Assembly (NCBI GenBank): GCA_949316495.1
Contig: OX439000.1
Span: 12,716,834-12,780,833, forward strand
Reading direction: 5' to 3'
DNA length: 64,000 nt
Source: Amphiduros pacificus
Taxonomy: Eukaryota > Annelida > Polychaeta > Phyllodocida > Hesionidae
The notes beneath the pieces were generated by a model. The model was not told the origin of the DNA and did not search any database. It saw only the letters and a list, made by a program, of their open reading frames with translations. Every line of letters begins with the position of its first letter. Within the stretch, counting starts at the first letter, position 1. This document shows positions 49,178 to 62,300 of the stretch, piece by piece. The position numbers and the translations under genes were made by a program.

Positions 49178-50035
49178 ATTGTTACCATGCATTCCTCAAC
49201 GTCACCAGCCAGTATGTACAGATTGTTACCATGCATTCTTCATCATACCAGCCAGTATGTACACATTGTAACCAGGCATTCCTCATCGTCACCAGCCAGT
49301 ATGTGCAGATTGTTACCATGCATTCTTCGTCATCACCAGCCAGTAGGTACAGCTTGTTACCATGCATTCTTCGTCATCACCAGCCAGTATGTACAGATTG
49401 TTACCATGCATTCCTCGTCGTTTGTTACCATGCTTTCCTGATCGTCACCAGCCAGTATGTACAGATTGTTACCATGCTTTCCTCGTCGTCACCAGACAGT
49501 ATGTACAGATTGTTACCATGCCTACCTCATCATCACCAGCCTGTATTCACTGATTGTTACCATGTATTCCTCGTCGTCACCAGCCAGTATGTTATGATTG
49601 TTACCATGCATTCCTCATCGTCACCAGCCAGTATGTGCAGATTGTTACCTTGCATTCCTCAAAGTCACCAGCCAGTATGTACAGATTGTTACCTGCATTC
49701 CTCGTCACCAGACAGTTTGTACAGATTGTAACCATGCATTCCTCATCATCACCAGCCGGTATGTACAGATTGTTACCATGCATTCTTCGTCATCACCAGC
49801 CAGTAGGTACAGCTTGTTACCATGCATTCCTGATCATCACCAGCAAGTATGAGCAGAGTGTTACCATGCATCCCTCATCGTCACCAGCCAGTATGTGCAC
49901 ATCGTTACCATGTATTGTTCATCGTGCCAGCCAGTATGTACAAAGTGTTACTATGCATACCTCATTGCACCAGCCAGTATGTACAAAGTGTTACCATGCA
50001 TCACTCCTGGCCACCACATAGTATGTACAGCTAGT
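49178..50035. repeat. 44-bp minisatellite, second block
   Basis: About 19 units of the same 44-bp repeat as 48357-48722. Multiple overlapping ORFs arise from the periodicity. Confidence 0.93.
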
Positions 50036-50059
50036 CAATATGTATCACTCGTCACCAGC

Positions 50060-53000
50060 ACTTTTGCCTCATTCATTCACAATGCAGTGACAGCCGTCAC
50101 ACAATATAGTGACTGCCGTCACCACTTTTGCCTCATTATTGCACAATGCCGTGACTACTGTCACCTCTTTTGCCTCATTATTGCACAATGCGGTGACTAC
50201 CGTCACCTCTTTTGCCTCATTTTGCACAATGTGGTGACTGCCGTCACCTCTTTTGCCTCATTATTGCACAATACAATGACTGCCGTCACCTCTTTTGCCT
50301 CATTATTGCACAATATAGTGACAGCCCTCACCTCTTTTGCCTCAATATTGCACAATGCGGTGACTGCCGTCACCTCTTTTGTCTCCTTATTGCACAATGC
50401 AGTGACTGCCGTCTCCTCTTTTGCCTCATTATTGCACAGTGCGGTGACTGTCCTCACCTCTTTTGCCTCATTATTGCACAATGCAGTCTTCTCCCTCATT
50501 ATTGCACAATGCGGTGACTGCCGTCACCTCTTTTTGCCTCATTATTGCACAATGCGGGGACTTTTTGCCTCATTATTGCACATTATAGTGACTGCCGTCA
50601 CCTCTTTTTTTTTTTGCCTCATTATTGCATTAACTGCCGTCACCTCTTTTGCCTCTTTATTGCACAATATAGTGACTGCCGTCAACTCTTTTGCCTCATT
50701 ATTGCACAGTACGGTGACTGCCGTCACCTCTTTTTGCCTCATTATTGCACAGTGCGGTGACTGCCGTCACCTCTTTTTTTTTGCCTCAGTATTGCACAGT
50801 GCGGTGACTGCTGTCACCTCTTTTTGCCTCATTATTGCACAATATAGTGACTGCCGTCACCTCTTTTGCCTCATTTTTGCACCGTGCGGTGACTGCCGTC
50901 ACCTCTTTTGCCTTATTATTGCACAATGCAGTCTTCTTTTGCCTCATTATTGCACAGTGCGGTGACTGCCGTCCCCTCTTCTTGCCTCATTATTGCACAA
51001 TGCGGTGACTGCCGTCACCTCTTTTGCCTCATTATTGCACATTATAGTGACTGCCGTCACCTCTTTTTGCCTCATTATTGCATTAACTGCCGTCACCTCT
51101 TTTGACTCATTATTGCACAGTGCGGTGACTGCCGTCACCTCTTTTTGCCTCATTATTGCACAATGCAGTGACTGCCGTCACCTCTTTTGAATCATTATTG
51201 CACATTGTAGTGACTGCCGTCACCTCTTTTGCCTCATTACTGCACAGTGCGCTGACTGCCGTCACCTCTTTTTGCCTCATTATTGCACTATGCATTAACT
51301 GCCGTCACCTCTTTTGCCTCTTTATTGCACAATATAGTGACAGCCGTCACCTCTTTTTGCCTCATTATTGCACAGTGCGGTGACTGCCGTCACCTCTTTT
51401 GCCTCATTATTGCACATAATAGTGACTGCCGTCACCTCTTTTTGCCTCACTATTGCACAATGCAGTCTTCTTTTGCCTCATTATTGCACAGTGCGGTGAC
51501 TGCCGTCACCTCTTTTGCCTCATTATTGCATATTATAGTGACTGCCGTCACCTCTTTTTGCCTCATTATTGCACAGTGCGGTGACTGCCATCACCTCCTT
51601 TTGCCTCAGTCTTGCACAGTGCGGTGACTGCCTTCACATCTTTTTGCATCATTATTGCACAATGCAGTGACTGCCGTCACCTCTTTTGACTCATTATTGC
51701 ACATTGTAGTGACTGCCGTCACCTCTTTTGCCTCATTACTGCACAGTGCGGTGACTGCCGTCACCTCTTTTTGCCTCATTTTTGCACTATGCATTAACTG
51801 CCGTCACCTCTTTTGCCTCTTTATTGCACAATATGGTGACTGCCGTCACCTCTTTTTGCCTCATTATTGCACAGTGCGGTGACTGCTGTCACCTTTTTTT
51901 GCCTCATTATTGCACATTTTAGTGACTGCCATCACCTCTTTTTGCCTCATTATTGCACAGTGCGGTGACTGCCGTCACCTCTTTTTGCCTCAGTATTGCA
52001 CAGTGCAGTGAGTGCCGTCACCTCTTTTTGCCTCATTATTGCACAATGCGGTGACTGCCGTCACCTCTTTTTGCCTCATTTTTGCACAATGGAGTCATCT
52101 TTTGCCTCATTATTGCACAGTGCGGTGACAGCCGTCACCTCTTTTTGCCTCAGTATTGCACAGTGCGGTGACTGCCGTCATCTCTTTTTGCCTCACTATT
52201 GCACAATGCAGTCTTCTTTTGCCTCATTATTGCACAGTGCGGTGACTGCCATCACCTCTTTTGCCTCATTATTGCACAGTGCGGTGACTGCCGTCACCTC
52301 TTTTTGCTTCAGTATTGTACAGTGCGGTGACTGCCGTCACCTCCTTTTGCCTCATTATTGCACAGTGCGGTGACTGCGGTCACCTCTTTTGCCTCATTAT
52401 TGCATATTATAGTGACTGCCGTCACCTCTTTTTGCCTCATTATTGCACAGTGCGGTGACTGCCGTCACCTCTTTTTGCTTCAGTATTGCACAGTGCGGTG
52501 ACTGCCGTCACCTCTTTTTGCTTCAGTATTGTACAGTGCGGTGACTGCCGTCACCTTTTGCCTCAGTCTTGCACAGTGCGGTGACTGCCGTCACCTCTTT
52601 TTGCCTCGTTATTGCACAATGCGGTGACTGCCGTCACCTTTTTTGCCTCATTATTGCACAGTGCGGTGCCTGCCGTCACCTCTTTTTGCTTCAGTATTGT
52701 ACAGTGCGGTGACTACCGTCACCTCCTTTTGCCTCAGTCTTGCACAGTGCGGTGACTGCCGTCACCTCTTTTTGCCTCATTATTGCACAGTGCGGTGACT
52801 GCCGTCACCTCTTTTGCCTCATTATTGCATATTATAGTGACTGCCGTCACCTCTTTTTGCCTCATTATTGCACAGTGCGGTGACTGCTGTCACCTCCTTT
52901 TGCCTCAGTCTTGCACAGTGCGGTGACTGCCGTCACCTCTTTTTGCTTCGTTATTGCACAATGCGGTGACTGCCGTCACCTCTTCTTGCCTCATTATTTC

Positions 53001-53415
53001 CCAGTGCGGTGACTGCCGTCACCTCTTTTGCCTCATTATTGCACCGTGCGATATTATTGCACAATGCGGTGACTGCCGTCACCTCTTCTTGCCTCATTAT
53101 TTCCCAGTGCGGTGACTGCCGTCACCTCTTTTGCCTCATCATTGCACAATATAGTGACTGCCGTCACCTCTTTTGCCTCATTGCTGCACAGTGCGGTTAC
53201 TACCGTCACCTCTTTTTGCCTCATTATTGCACTATGCATTAACTGCCGTCACCTCTTTTGCCTCTTTATTGCACAATATAGTGACTGCCGTCACCTCTTT
53301 TGCCTCATTATTGCACAATGCAGTGACAGCCGTCACCTCTTTTACTTCCTTCATACACAATGCAGTGACAGACGTCATCTCTTCTGCCTCATTCATGCAC
53401 AATGCTGTCACCTCT
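50060..53415. repeat. 43-bp satellite, about 75 units
   Basis: Unit holds CGGTGACTGCCGTCACCTC and TTTTGCCTCATTATTGCAC. The core GGTGACTGCCGTCACC is a stem of six with a TGCC loop. Unit length varies with the T-run (4-9). Variant strings (CATTAACTGCCG, AATATAGTGACTG) recur in blocks, so there is higher-order structure. The 356-codon ORF and others here are artefacts. Confidence 0.95.
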
Positions 53416-53620
53416 TCCCTGTGTGTCTTCCCCCTGTTATCTCCCTCATACAGAATCCTTTTGCCTTCCTCTCTTTTCTCTTGTCCTTGTGTATGGAATG
53501 TTGACACTGGAGTTACCACTGTCGACACTGCCCCCCCCCCACCATCTACTCTCTTCCTTATTTGCCCTATCCTTGTGGGGCGCTGCTCAGGCAGCCATTT
53601 CATTGCTGCCTTTGCTTTGG
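53416..53620. other. Unique C- and T-rich flank of the satellite
   Basis: Pyrimidine-rich DNA with a short C-run at about 53533. No feature recognised. Confidence 0.4.
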
Positions 53621-54593
53621 GTGTTTCACTTAGCGCCCCATAAATAGAGCTATTCCTAGGAAGGGGTTATTTAATAATTGTATATAATTCTAGGACATAT
53701 GATTGTTAATTACTTGTAAGTAAATTTTTAAAATATACAGTATATACATTGTCTATTTACTTGTCCATGCCAAAGAACAAAGATGTGTGAATTATTAAAT
53801 TGTTTAGTAACATACATATTAGTCAATGAAACCTGTTCCTTATAGTATTTCTTGGTAGGATAGCATTATATTACTGTAAACTTATATAAGATGTATTTTT
53901 ACATGTCTTTCAACGTTTCATGGATATTTGTTATAACCTCATCACATAAGGTTCACTCAGTTAATAAATATTTATTTTACCCAAAATAGTCTGCCTTTGT
54001 TTCCTGCACTGCATTTGTAAAATATAGGAATTATCACAGAGATAATTCCATTTTTACAAGTGCAGGGCGGGAAAGCTGGCACTCAGATAACCCTCTGGAG
54101 GGGGTATAAGATAGGGGGCAGCACCAGTCCTTCTTGGTGACCTACATTCATGCACCCTGATCATAACAAAGACTGCTGCATGCTTTTGCTGCTTGTTACA
54201 TCAAATTTCTGCAACCCGCCTCCGCCCCCTTTTACATTTCACCGCCGGGGTTTCAGTTAGTGCCAGTGTTTCACTTAGAGGGGTGTTTCACTTAGCGCCC
54301 CATAGATTGAGCTATTCCTAGGAAGGGGTTATTTAATAATTGTATATAATTCTAGGACATATGATTGTTAATTACTTGTAAGTAAATTTTTAAAATATAC
54401 AGTATATACATTGTCTATTTACTTGTCCATGCCAAAGAACAAAGATGTGTGAATTATTAAATTGTTTAGTAACATACTTATAAGTCAATGAAACCTGTTC
54501 CTTATAGTATTTCTTGGTAGGATAGCATTATATTACTGTAAACTTATATAAGATGTATTTTTACATGTCTTTCAACGTTTCATGGATATTTGT
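53621..54593. repeat. 311-bp direct repeat (53621-53931 and 54283-54593) around a 351-bp spacer
   Basis: Both copies start GTGTTTCACTTAGCGCCCCA and end GGATATTTGT, offset 662 bp, and differ at only a few bases. The spacer carries the module shared with 47917-48120. It looks like a tandem segmental duplication rather than long terminal repeats: the spacer is short and non-coding. Confidence 0.9.
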
Positions 54594-55639
54594 ACTTTTT
54601 AATTGCATCCCGACAATATAAGATGCTTCAAATTTCTTTAGGACTTAAGACGTAATGGGTTAATCTTTAGGACTGTTTGCAATAAGAATTAATGATTCTT
54701 TATACTAAAGCTTCGTTTTTTAGGCAGACCCTATTCAACTGATGAGAAAAGAAAATTGTTGGTCAGGGACTCTTTATTTTGCAAATATCAGATCATTTAA
54801 AATCACAAATTCAGACCATAATTTTTTACTTTTCTTCTCTAAATGACATTTTGACTCTTTGATGTTGTTTGGATAAAGTCTTCACGGTGAGAGAAAATAA
54901 AGATTTGTACTGAGGTTGCCGTTTCCATATCTATATGATTTTCAATTAATATGTTTTACAGGTGGGAAAGAGGGCACTACAAAGACACATCTTTTTATGA
55001 CTATGTTTTTCAACAAGAATGGCAGAGAGAAAAATATAATGAAGGAGATAGGTGTTAAGATAATCAAAACAGCAAAAAATGTGGTGGACATATTGGCCTA
55101 TTAACGTCAATGTTGGTTGACAGATATCTTCAGTTTATTTGTTACTAATAGTGTGTCACGCAAGCATCAGTCTCGAGGATTAATTGAAATCCATAGGATT
55201 ATAACTCCCAAAATGCATGTCACTTGGTATTTACATTAAAGCAATGGAAGTTTTGTCGTTTATAACTTTCCACTTGGAATTGAAAAGTCAGTGTTGAAAT
55301 ACTGGATCCTGTTTACTTTCATAGTTTTCCTGCTTGCTTATGACTACAAATTCTGTGGACTGTCAAACAAATTAATGTCAAGTTTTGAGCATGAAAACCT
55401 AGACATAAAATGACATGGTATTCGTGATATTTAAAACTCATCCTTGTACATTGTCCATAATCAATATGGTATTGTTATATAGTTACATACATATCTAAAA
55501 AGTATGAACGTGATCAGAGAGGAAGGGTGACGAGATTTGAAAAAAAAGTTTCCACTAAAAGTCTCCACTTCAGTCTTGTTTTGCAAGTTTATGTGATGGG
55601 TTGCGCTTTTGGCATATTATGGCAGTGGGAGATAGTTGC
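54594..55639. other. Intergenic
   Basis: Nothing recognised. Confidence 0.4.
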
Positions 55640-56280
55640 ACAAGTGAGAGATAGCTGTACAAGTGTGGACTGAAGAAGTAGGAAAGCTGCTCAAGTGAGA
55701 TGGATACAATAATAAGAGACAGCTGCATAATTGAGATATAGCTGAACACGTGATAGATGGATACAACAGTGAGAGACAGCTGCATAATTGAGATATAGCT
55801 GCACAAGTGATAGATGGATACAACAGTGATAGTTCCAACAATGAGATAGCTGTACATGTGAGAGATAGCTGAGATGAGACAGCTGCAGCCACAAGTGAGA
55901 GATTGCTGCACAAATCACAGATAGATACAAAAATGAGAGACAGTTGCATAATTGAGATATAGCTGCACAAGTGATAGATGGATACAACAGTGAGAGACAG
56001 CTGCATAATTGAGATATAGCTGCACAAGTGATAGATGGATACAACAGTGATAGTTCCAACAATGAGATAGCTGTACATGTGAGAGATAGCTGAGATGAGA
56101 CAGCTGCAGCCACAAGTGAGAGATTGCTGCACAAATCACAGATAGATACAAAAATGAGAGACAGCTGCATAAGTGAGAGATAGCTGCATATATCTGCATA
56201 TGTGAGAGATAGCTACAACAGTGAGAGATAACTGCATATTCAAGAAATAGCTGCATATGTGAGATATAGCTGCACAAGGT
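55640..56280. repeat. Minisatellite with 221-bp higher-order period
   Basis: Basic units of about 25-30 bp built on GAGAGATAGCTGCACAAG and GATGGATACAACAGTGA. A block of about 221 bp is repeated nearly exactly (55756 and 55977; 55813 and 56034). Overlapping minus-strand ORFs are artefacts. Confidence 0.9.
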
Positions 56281-57532
56281 TGCAATCCCTCCCAGACGAG
56301 GCACTTGTTACACAGAAAACACCTATTTACGCTTCATTTGGCTTTTGTCCATGCGGTCTTGTCCATGCGATCAATGTAATGTGTTGCCTGTGATATCCAC
56401 AAGAGGGCACTCTTTAAAGCATTCATGAAACCTGGAAGGTTCCAGGCGATTTTACAGTGGTTAAAGGTATCTCAAAACAATATATGATCTTAAAATTGAC
56501 ATACATACAGGCTATCTGTCTGATATCCATAAAAAAACATCAGCTCTGAGAATTATGATTTTTTGTGACCACCAAGTACTGCCAGTACTGGACAGGAAGT
56601 GTGCTGTGTGACCTTGACCTTTGAATTGTCAGGGGGCTCTGTAAGTCACAGGAGGTGTTGTTTACCAATTGTCAAAATTGGAGCAACACATTTTCTGCCA
56701 TTTTTTTTCATTATTTAGAGAATGAATTGGAAAATAATACTAATCATGATGATAGTGCCTTTTCTTGGCTTTCTTTTCGTGGTAAAATTATTAAAACCAG
56801 ATGAATACTTATGAAGTTATAAATGAGGAAAAATCATTATTTTTTATATTATATACGTTTGCACAAAAAGTAAAAAAAAAAATTTATATAGCCCAGCCTT
56901 TAAGGTGGAATCCATGCAGCCTTTCATGTCTTCCTTTGATGTCTTCCCAAATTTCATCAAAGAGGGTCAAATCATAAATTTCAATGATACCAATTATCAG
57001 CATTCACAGTTTTGCCATTCAAAGTCCTTGTGATTTAAGGCCAAACCAGTGATCAAAGGGTTTAATGTCACTTTTTTCACATCTCGGCCTTTAAGTTAAG
57101 AGGGATTCCATGCAACCTTTGAGTCATCTCTTCCCTTTTTGACAGAAAGGTTTTTACATGCATAAGATATTTTTCAAGTAATGACAGTTATTTCATTGAT
57201 TCAAATAATATTAATATAATCTTATCTTGTTCTGAAGTAAACTCCTGGCAATAAATTGAACAAACATCACCCTGTTTCCCAAGCTGGACAGGTGCCCAAC
57301 TGGTAACTCATTAGGTGTTTACACAAGATCACAGACCAGCTAAACAAAGCTTGTTGACAAAGTGTTCAATTCCTGGTGTAGATTGCAGCAGACAATTGAT
57401 CAACTTTCAAGTGCCACAGAAAGTTGTTAACAGGGAATATTTTGGGTTCTACTACATAAAAGCACTGTTTAGGGTACAAACATTCATGTTATGTAAAGCA
57501 AATGTGTCTGAAAGTCAGGTTTCATGAATGCT
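56281..57532. other. Intergenic
   Basis: Two loosely similar segments containing CCTTTAAG and GGATTCCATGCA (about 56890 and 57080) hint at an old duplication. No gene seen. Confidence 0.4.
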
Positions 57533-57536
57533 TTAA

Positions 57537-58230
57537 GGGTATTTATGGGTGTTGGTAGTGAGTGTCCTCTGGTGGCAGATTTTCTTAGGGAACTACTTTC
57601 TTTTTATGCCAAAATGGAACGTTTTCAAAAAAGTACAGGAAGAATGCTCAACTGTCAAAAAGAGTTCCTTTTTCATTAATAATTTCAAGTCATGAAATGA
57701 CATTTTGTAATATTCATTTTTGTAATAAAATTGATTTATTATTTGAAAATCACAATGGAATTTCTTTGATAATATTGAAAGCTTCATATCTTTTTAACTC
57801 AAAAAAAGTGGCGTAGTAATATGTCACTGCTCCAAAATTTCTTTTATTATGTCAAGATGTTAAAGGGAAAAAGTTCTGCAGATTGTGGGACCATAATAAA
57901 GAGGATTTCCAAACAACACACAGCTAAGAACAAGCCTATTCTTGTTGTGTAATCTGCAGAACTTATTTGCTTCTCTTCTTCATTTCTCATCAAAACTATC
58001 ATCAAGGAAAATTAGGACAAAATACTGTTTTGAAAGAAATATACTAGTAATCATACCTTATAATTCAAATATTGTAGTATTTAAATATTGATTCATGTCA
58101 TGAATGCTTTTAATTTAATAGGGAATGTATTTTTACTCCGTAAATGTACCAATTCCCATAAAGTACAGTATTCTGGTAATTTACTCCTATGCCACTAGGG
58201 AGCACTTACTACCAACACCCATAAATACCT
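57537..58230. mobile_element. 694-bp MITE with TTAA target duplication (Kolobok-like)
   Basis: The left end GGGTATTTATGGGTGTTGG is matched by the reverse complement at the right; similarity extends about 41 bp with about six mismatches. TTAA flanks both ends (57533-57536 and 58231-58234). TTAA is used by Kolobok and piggyBac; ends starting GGG favour Kolobok. No transposase inside. An inner palindrome pairs AGTTCTGCAGATT (about 57870) with AATCTGCAGAACT (about 57950). Confidence 0.75.
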
Positions 58231-58727
58231 TTAAGATATTTTCTTTTTGGAATATCAGTTGATGGTCATCTGAGATACACTCGTCAATAGAGAGTGACAT
58301 ATATAGACGAGAATAGGTAATGCTACTGAAAAGGAGAGAAAAATTAAAGGGTAGTAAGAGGGAAATGGTTCGAAATGGAATAATAAAATATTCAAACAAG
58401 ACTAAATTATTTTGACAAAAAAAACACAATTGAAGGAACTCAACAAGTAACAATTTCATATAAAAGGGACATAGACAGATATGATCAAAATGTAAGGTGA
58501 GTGGGTATAAACTGCAGTAAGGTATTGTCTCCGGATGCGAATACGTGAAATGAGCGTTAAGTTAGGTATGGGCTATATATCGATAAATTATAGGGACGAG
58601 CAGCCGACAGCTGAACATGCCCTCAATTAACGTGCAGAATAATAACCGGATTGTTATTTTTGCTTCATTAAGTGTCGTAATTACTGTCTGAAACTGAAAT
58701 ATCTTTGCCATGTTTGTTGCTTGGTAG

Positions 58728-59178
58728 ATATAAGGTTGGCCGCAGACTTGATGAAAGAACTAAATGATTGTGAAGACCTTAAAAGATGGTACGGTTTTCG
58801 TTCATGCTGGTATTTGATAATTTCACAATGTTTATTGAACAAAATAAATATCAATAACATGAAACTAGATCAAGATTTAATATTTTCCAGCACTTCTTGG
58901 TTTTTACACTACACTAAGTCGAAGTTGTTAGATAATCGTATAATTAAATATACGAATTTCCTGTGAGTCCCTTACATGCATGTTGGAAGCAAGTTGAATC
59001 GTTTAGGGAGCTTACCCGGCAAAAAGGTTGCAATGTTGATAAAGGAAGCAACAAAGAAATTGTAAGAACTGAACTGAATACCAATGTGGCTACAAAGGAA
59101 ATGTATCGGAATTCTGTCTTACCGATAACATGGCCAGAATCGCAAAGCTATAGCCATAAACATGAAACATGGAAATGA
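58728..59178 (+). other. Coding-like segment of unknown identity
   Basis: A frame open to 58966 (starting after ttggtag; reads AADLMKELNDCEDLKRW) overlaps a second frame open to 59178 (reads QVESFRELTRQKGCNVDKG). Composition is protein-like but I recognise no domain. It could be a broken gene or exons of the gene seen at 63683-63974. Confidence 0.3.
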
Positions 59179-59383
59179 TAAAATTTTACTTGGAATACTG
59201 TGCACTAGAGCCTCCATTTTTAAGAACTCATAATGAGATAAGTCAATATGGAAATACAAGTAAATCGCAAATGACTGTTTATGTGTGTATGTGTGTGTTA
59301 AACAATAAACAATATGTGATCTCACAACACTAGAAGAGTTTCCAATATATTAATAATGAATATGTGGGGAATTAGATGATTTA

Positions 59384-62300
59384 GGGGCCGTCCATTGAAT
59401 TGAGTGTGGGATGAAAAAGGAAATTCACTTCCTTTTCTGTTAGACCCCCCCCTCCCCCCTGGTATGCAACTTTCCAAGATGTCATCCCACACATTACATT
59501 TGTCAGTTTGGACATGTACATAAATTGTACCATGTTTTTTTTCATATACCGGTATGTGATAACTATGTGTTGTAAGTTAACAAACAAAGAAATACAATTT
59601 TAAATATAGATTTTATTTTATCTGGACACAATTCTAATGCATCATGATTGAAATACTTTTGGTACTAGATCTACTTGTCATCATCACGGTCATCAGTATG
59701 ATCCGCATATTAAATGTCACATGAAATATAATGCTATGAATTATAATAACATAATGCAGTTATTAGCACTATGCAAGTCTTATGTAATCCTTATTCAGTT
59801 ATGTCCATGAGATGCCCTGCTTTATGCTGGTGTCTCCTGAGTCCAGCCTTGGATGAGAAGTCACGCCCACAACCAGAATATTCACACACTGGACGAATTC
59901 CTGTGTCAAGATGATCAGCACTACGTTTTTCCGCCCTTCGTTTTTTGGCAAACTCTGCTTTTCGCTCATGGTAGTGCACTATGAGGTCATGCCTTTCTCT
60001 GTCTGACTTTGATTGAAACACATATCTGCAGCCTCTGGGGCAGATAGGTTTTTCCCCATCTAGAGAGGGGCACCCTTCATCCAGATCAAGCAGAGGCCTG
60101 TTGAGGTCCCCATGAAGGAAGTTGCACTCAAGCCAGGTATTGTAATGTCCTGGGTGGGTGCTACTTGGGGTCGGAGTATACATCCTGGGCTCATCAAGAC
60201 CTCTGATGTGCTCCATGAAGCGGGAGGCTCTGACGGGGTGGCTGGAACAATGCTCACATTTCTTGTCCTCACACTTCACAAATTCCAGCACATTTGTGCT
60301 ACGCACAGAGTGTTTCACAAAGAATTTGAAATCTTTGTGTACTGAGCTCAGCTCCTCACTAGCCATGATTTGTCTGACTCCTGCCTTCAGAAAAGTGTCA
60401 ATTGTGGCGTGGTTGTTATATGGCGAAGGCTCACTGAGACACGGGACCTTTTCTGGGTAGATTTCATGTCCATCATGTTTCTTCCTCCAATAACTGTTCA
60501 TCTCATCAGCAGCATTGTCAAAGACTAGAGCTTCCTTCTGCCTCTTGTCCTCCTCAGACAAGCCAGATTGTTGACATGGTGGTTTATCTTCACCTGGCAG
60601 TGTGGCTGGCAGTGTGACAGATGTGAGATACTTGGAGAGTGGGGACCAACAATGTTCTATTTCATTCTCCGCAGAGTGTCCAGAAGCATGATTCACAAGA
60701 GCCAAGTAGTCAAAGTTTAGATCTCGCCATATATATCCCTGACTCATCAGAACATGAAGTGACTGTTGACCAGTCAGAGCCTCCATCTGACTTTGTGATG
60801 AGGACATGCTTGTCTCCACACACGTCTGGCTTCTGTAAAATCCTGTGGAGATCATTGGCATGGCTCTCAGATGTTGATGAGTGGAACTTCTGAGCTCTGT
60901 TCATCACAAACAAAGGGCCAGTCCGACCATAGCTGATGTGCTTTCTCCCAAGTTTGTCTTCTTGTAAAATACCACCAGCCATATCCACTTCAGCATGTGC
61001 TCTTTCTACAGGTGACAGAGACCTTGATCTGTAGTCCCTGTTCACACTTTTTCTGGGGCGCTCTACACTCCGGGATCGAATGTGTTGATTGTTTTGTGTT
61101 GCTTTTTTCGACTTGAGAATGAGATATCCAGATGGAATAATCTTGTATCCAGGAATTGGGAAGTCATGGTCAACATAATCCGGACTGTCATTTTCCATAA
61201 AAAATCTACGGATTTGGTGATATCTGCTTACAGCCAGAGTGCCTACATTCACTTTGTTTTTGTCATCAGCTGACATCACAATCACCTCATCAGAAAAGTA
61301 TTCCCCAGCCTCTCTGAACATTGCAGCTTGGGACCTGCAGAAATGCAGGTCTTTGTGTTCAGACTGAACTTGATTGTTAGATTTCTTGGGTATTCTGGCA
61401 TTGATAATCCCTTTGTATTGTTTTGCTGCAATGGTATTTTTCCTGGGTGGCATCATCAGTTGATGGATAGTACTCCTGCATATTCCCTTCTCTTTCAGAC
61501 CTGGCACTTTTTCAAACAAATGCTGTCTGATCTGTTCCAGTGTAACTCCCATGCTGTTCACAGTTAGATTTCTCCTGCGGGAGTTTGCTGCATATCCATG
61601 TAGGGGTATGAAAGCTAGTGTTTCTGACACAATTGTTGGAAACTGTTCATGTTTCATCATACGTGAACTCCGACCAGGTTTGGGACCAGGTTTCATCTTT
61701 GGTTGATCATTCCCTGGTAGTTCATTCACAGTGGGATCTCCTTCTGTGGTGTTCTCTGGCAATAAGAGAAGATCACTGAAACTGTCAGGGCTCAGACAGA
61801 ATTCATGAATGTTGACTAGTAGATGCTTTTTCCCATTTGTGACTTTCATGATGGGAAACCAGCGTGCCAGAACATGGCACAGATCATGCTGAACCACCTC
61901 AGGAACTTTGTGTAATCCAATAGATGAGAGCAGATCTTCTATCCCCACAACATCGGTACCTTCCAACACTTTCCCACTTTCTATTACCTTTTCACTTGTT
62001 AAAGGTAATTTGAAGTCTTTCTCCTCTGCCAGTATAATGTTCTCAAATGCATCCACCCAAGATAGTGCGTGGTCATTCACACACAACATGTAGAAATCAT
62101 GGCCTCTTGATGGGTCACATGCAGCAGCACGCCTGTGAGATATCTGTATGCGGACAGCCTTCAACTGAGGATTGACAAGTGTCTCATACTGCCCAAACAT
62201 CACCACAGCCTTCTGGAGAAGGGCTGACTTCTTCATTGCACTATGTAGCATGTTTTTGCTATTCCCTATTTGCATGTTTGATATTGTTCTCAGCACATCT

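Noticed and set aside
49895-50965. 356-codon plus-strand ORF and many overlapping ORFs to 53.6 kb
   Set aside because: They are translations of the 43-bp and 44-bp arrays, open on several frames and both strands, with period-matched residues and no domain.
53621-54593. Pair of long direct repeats read as LTRs of a small retroelement
   Set aside because: The 351-bp spacer has no coding sequence, no primer-binding or polypurine signals, and no short duplication is visible; tandem segmental duplication is simpler.
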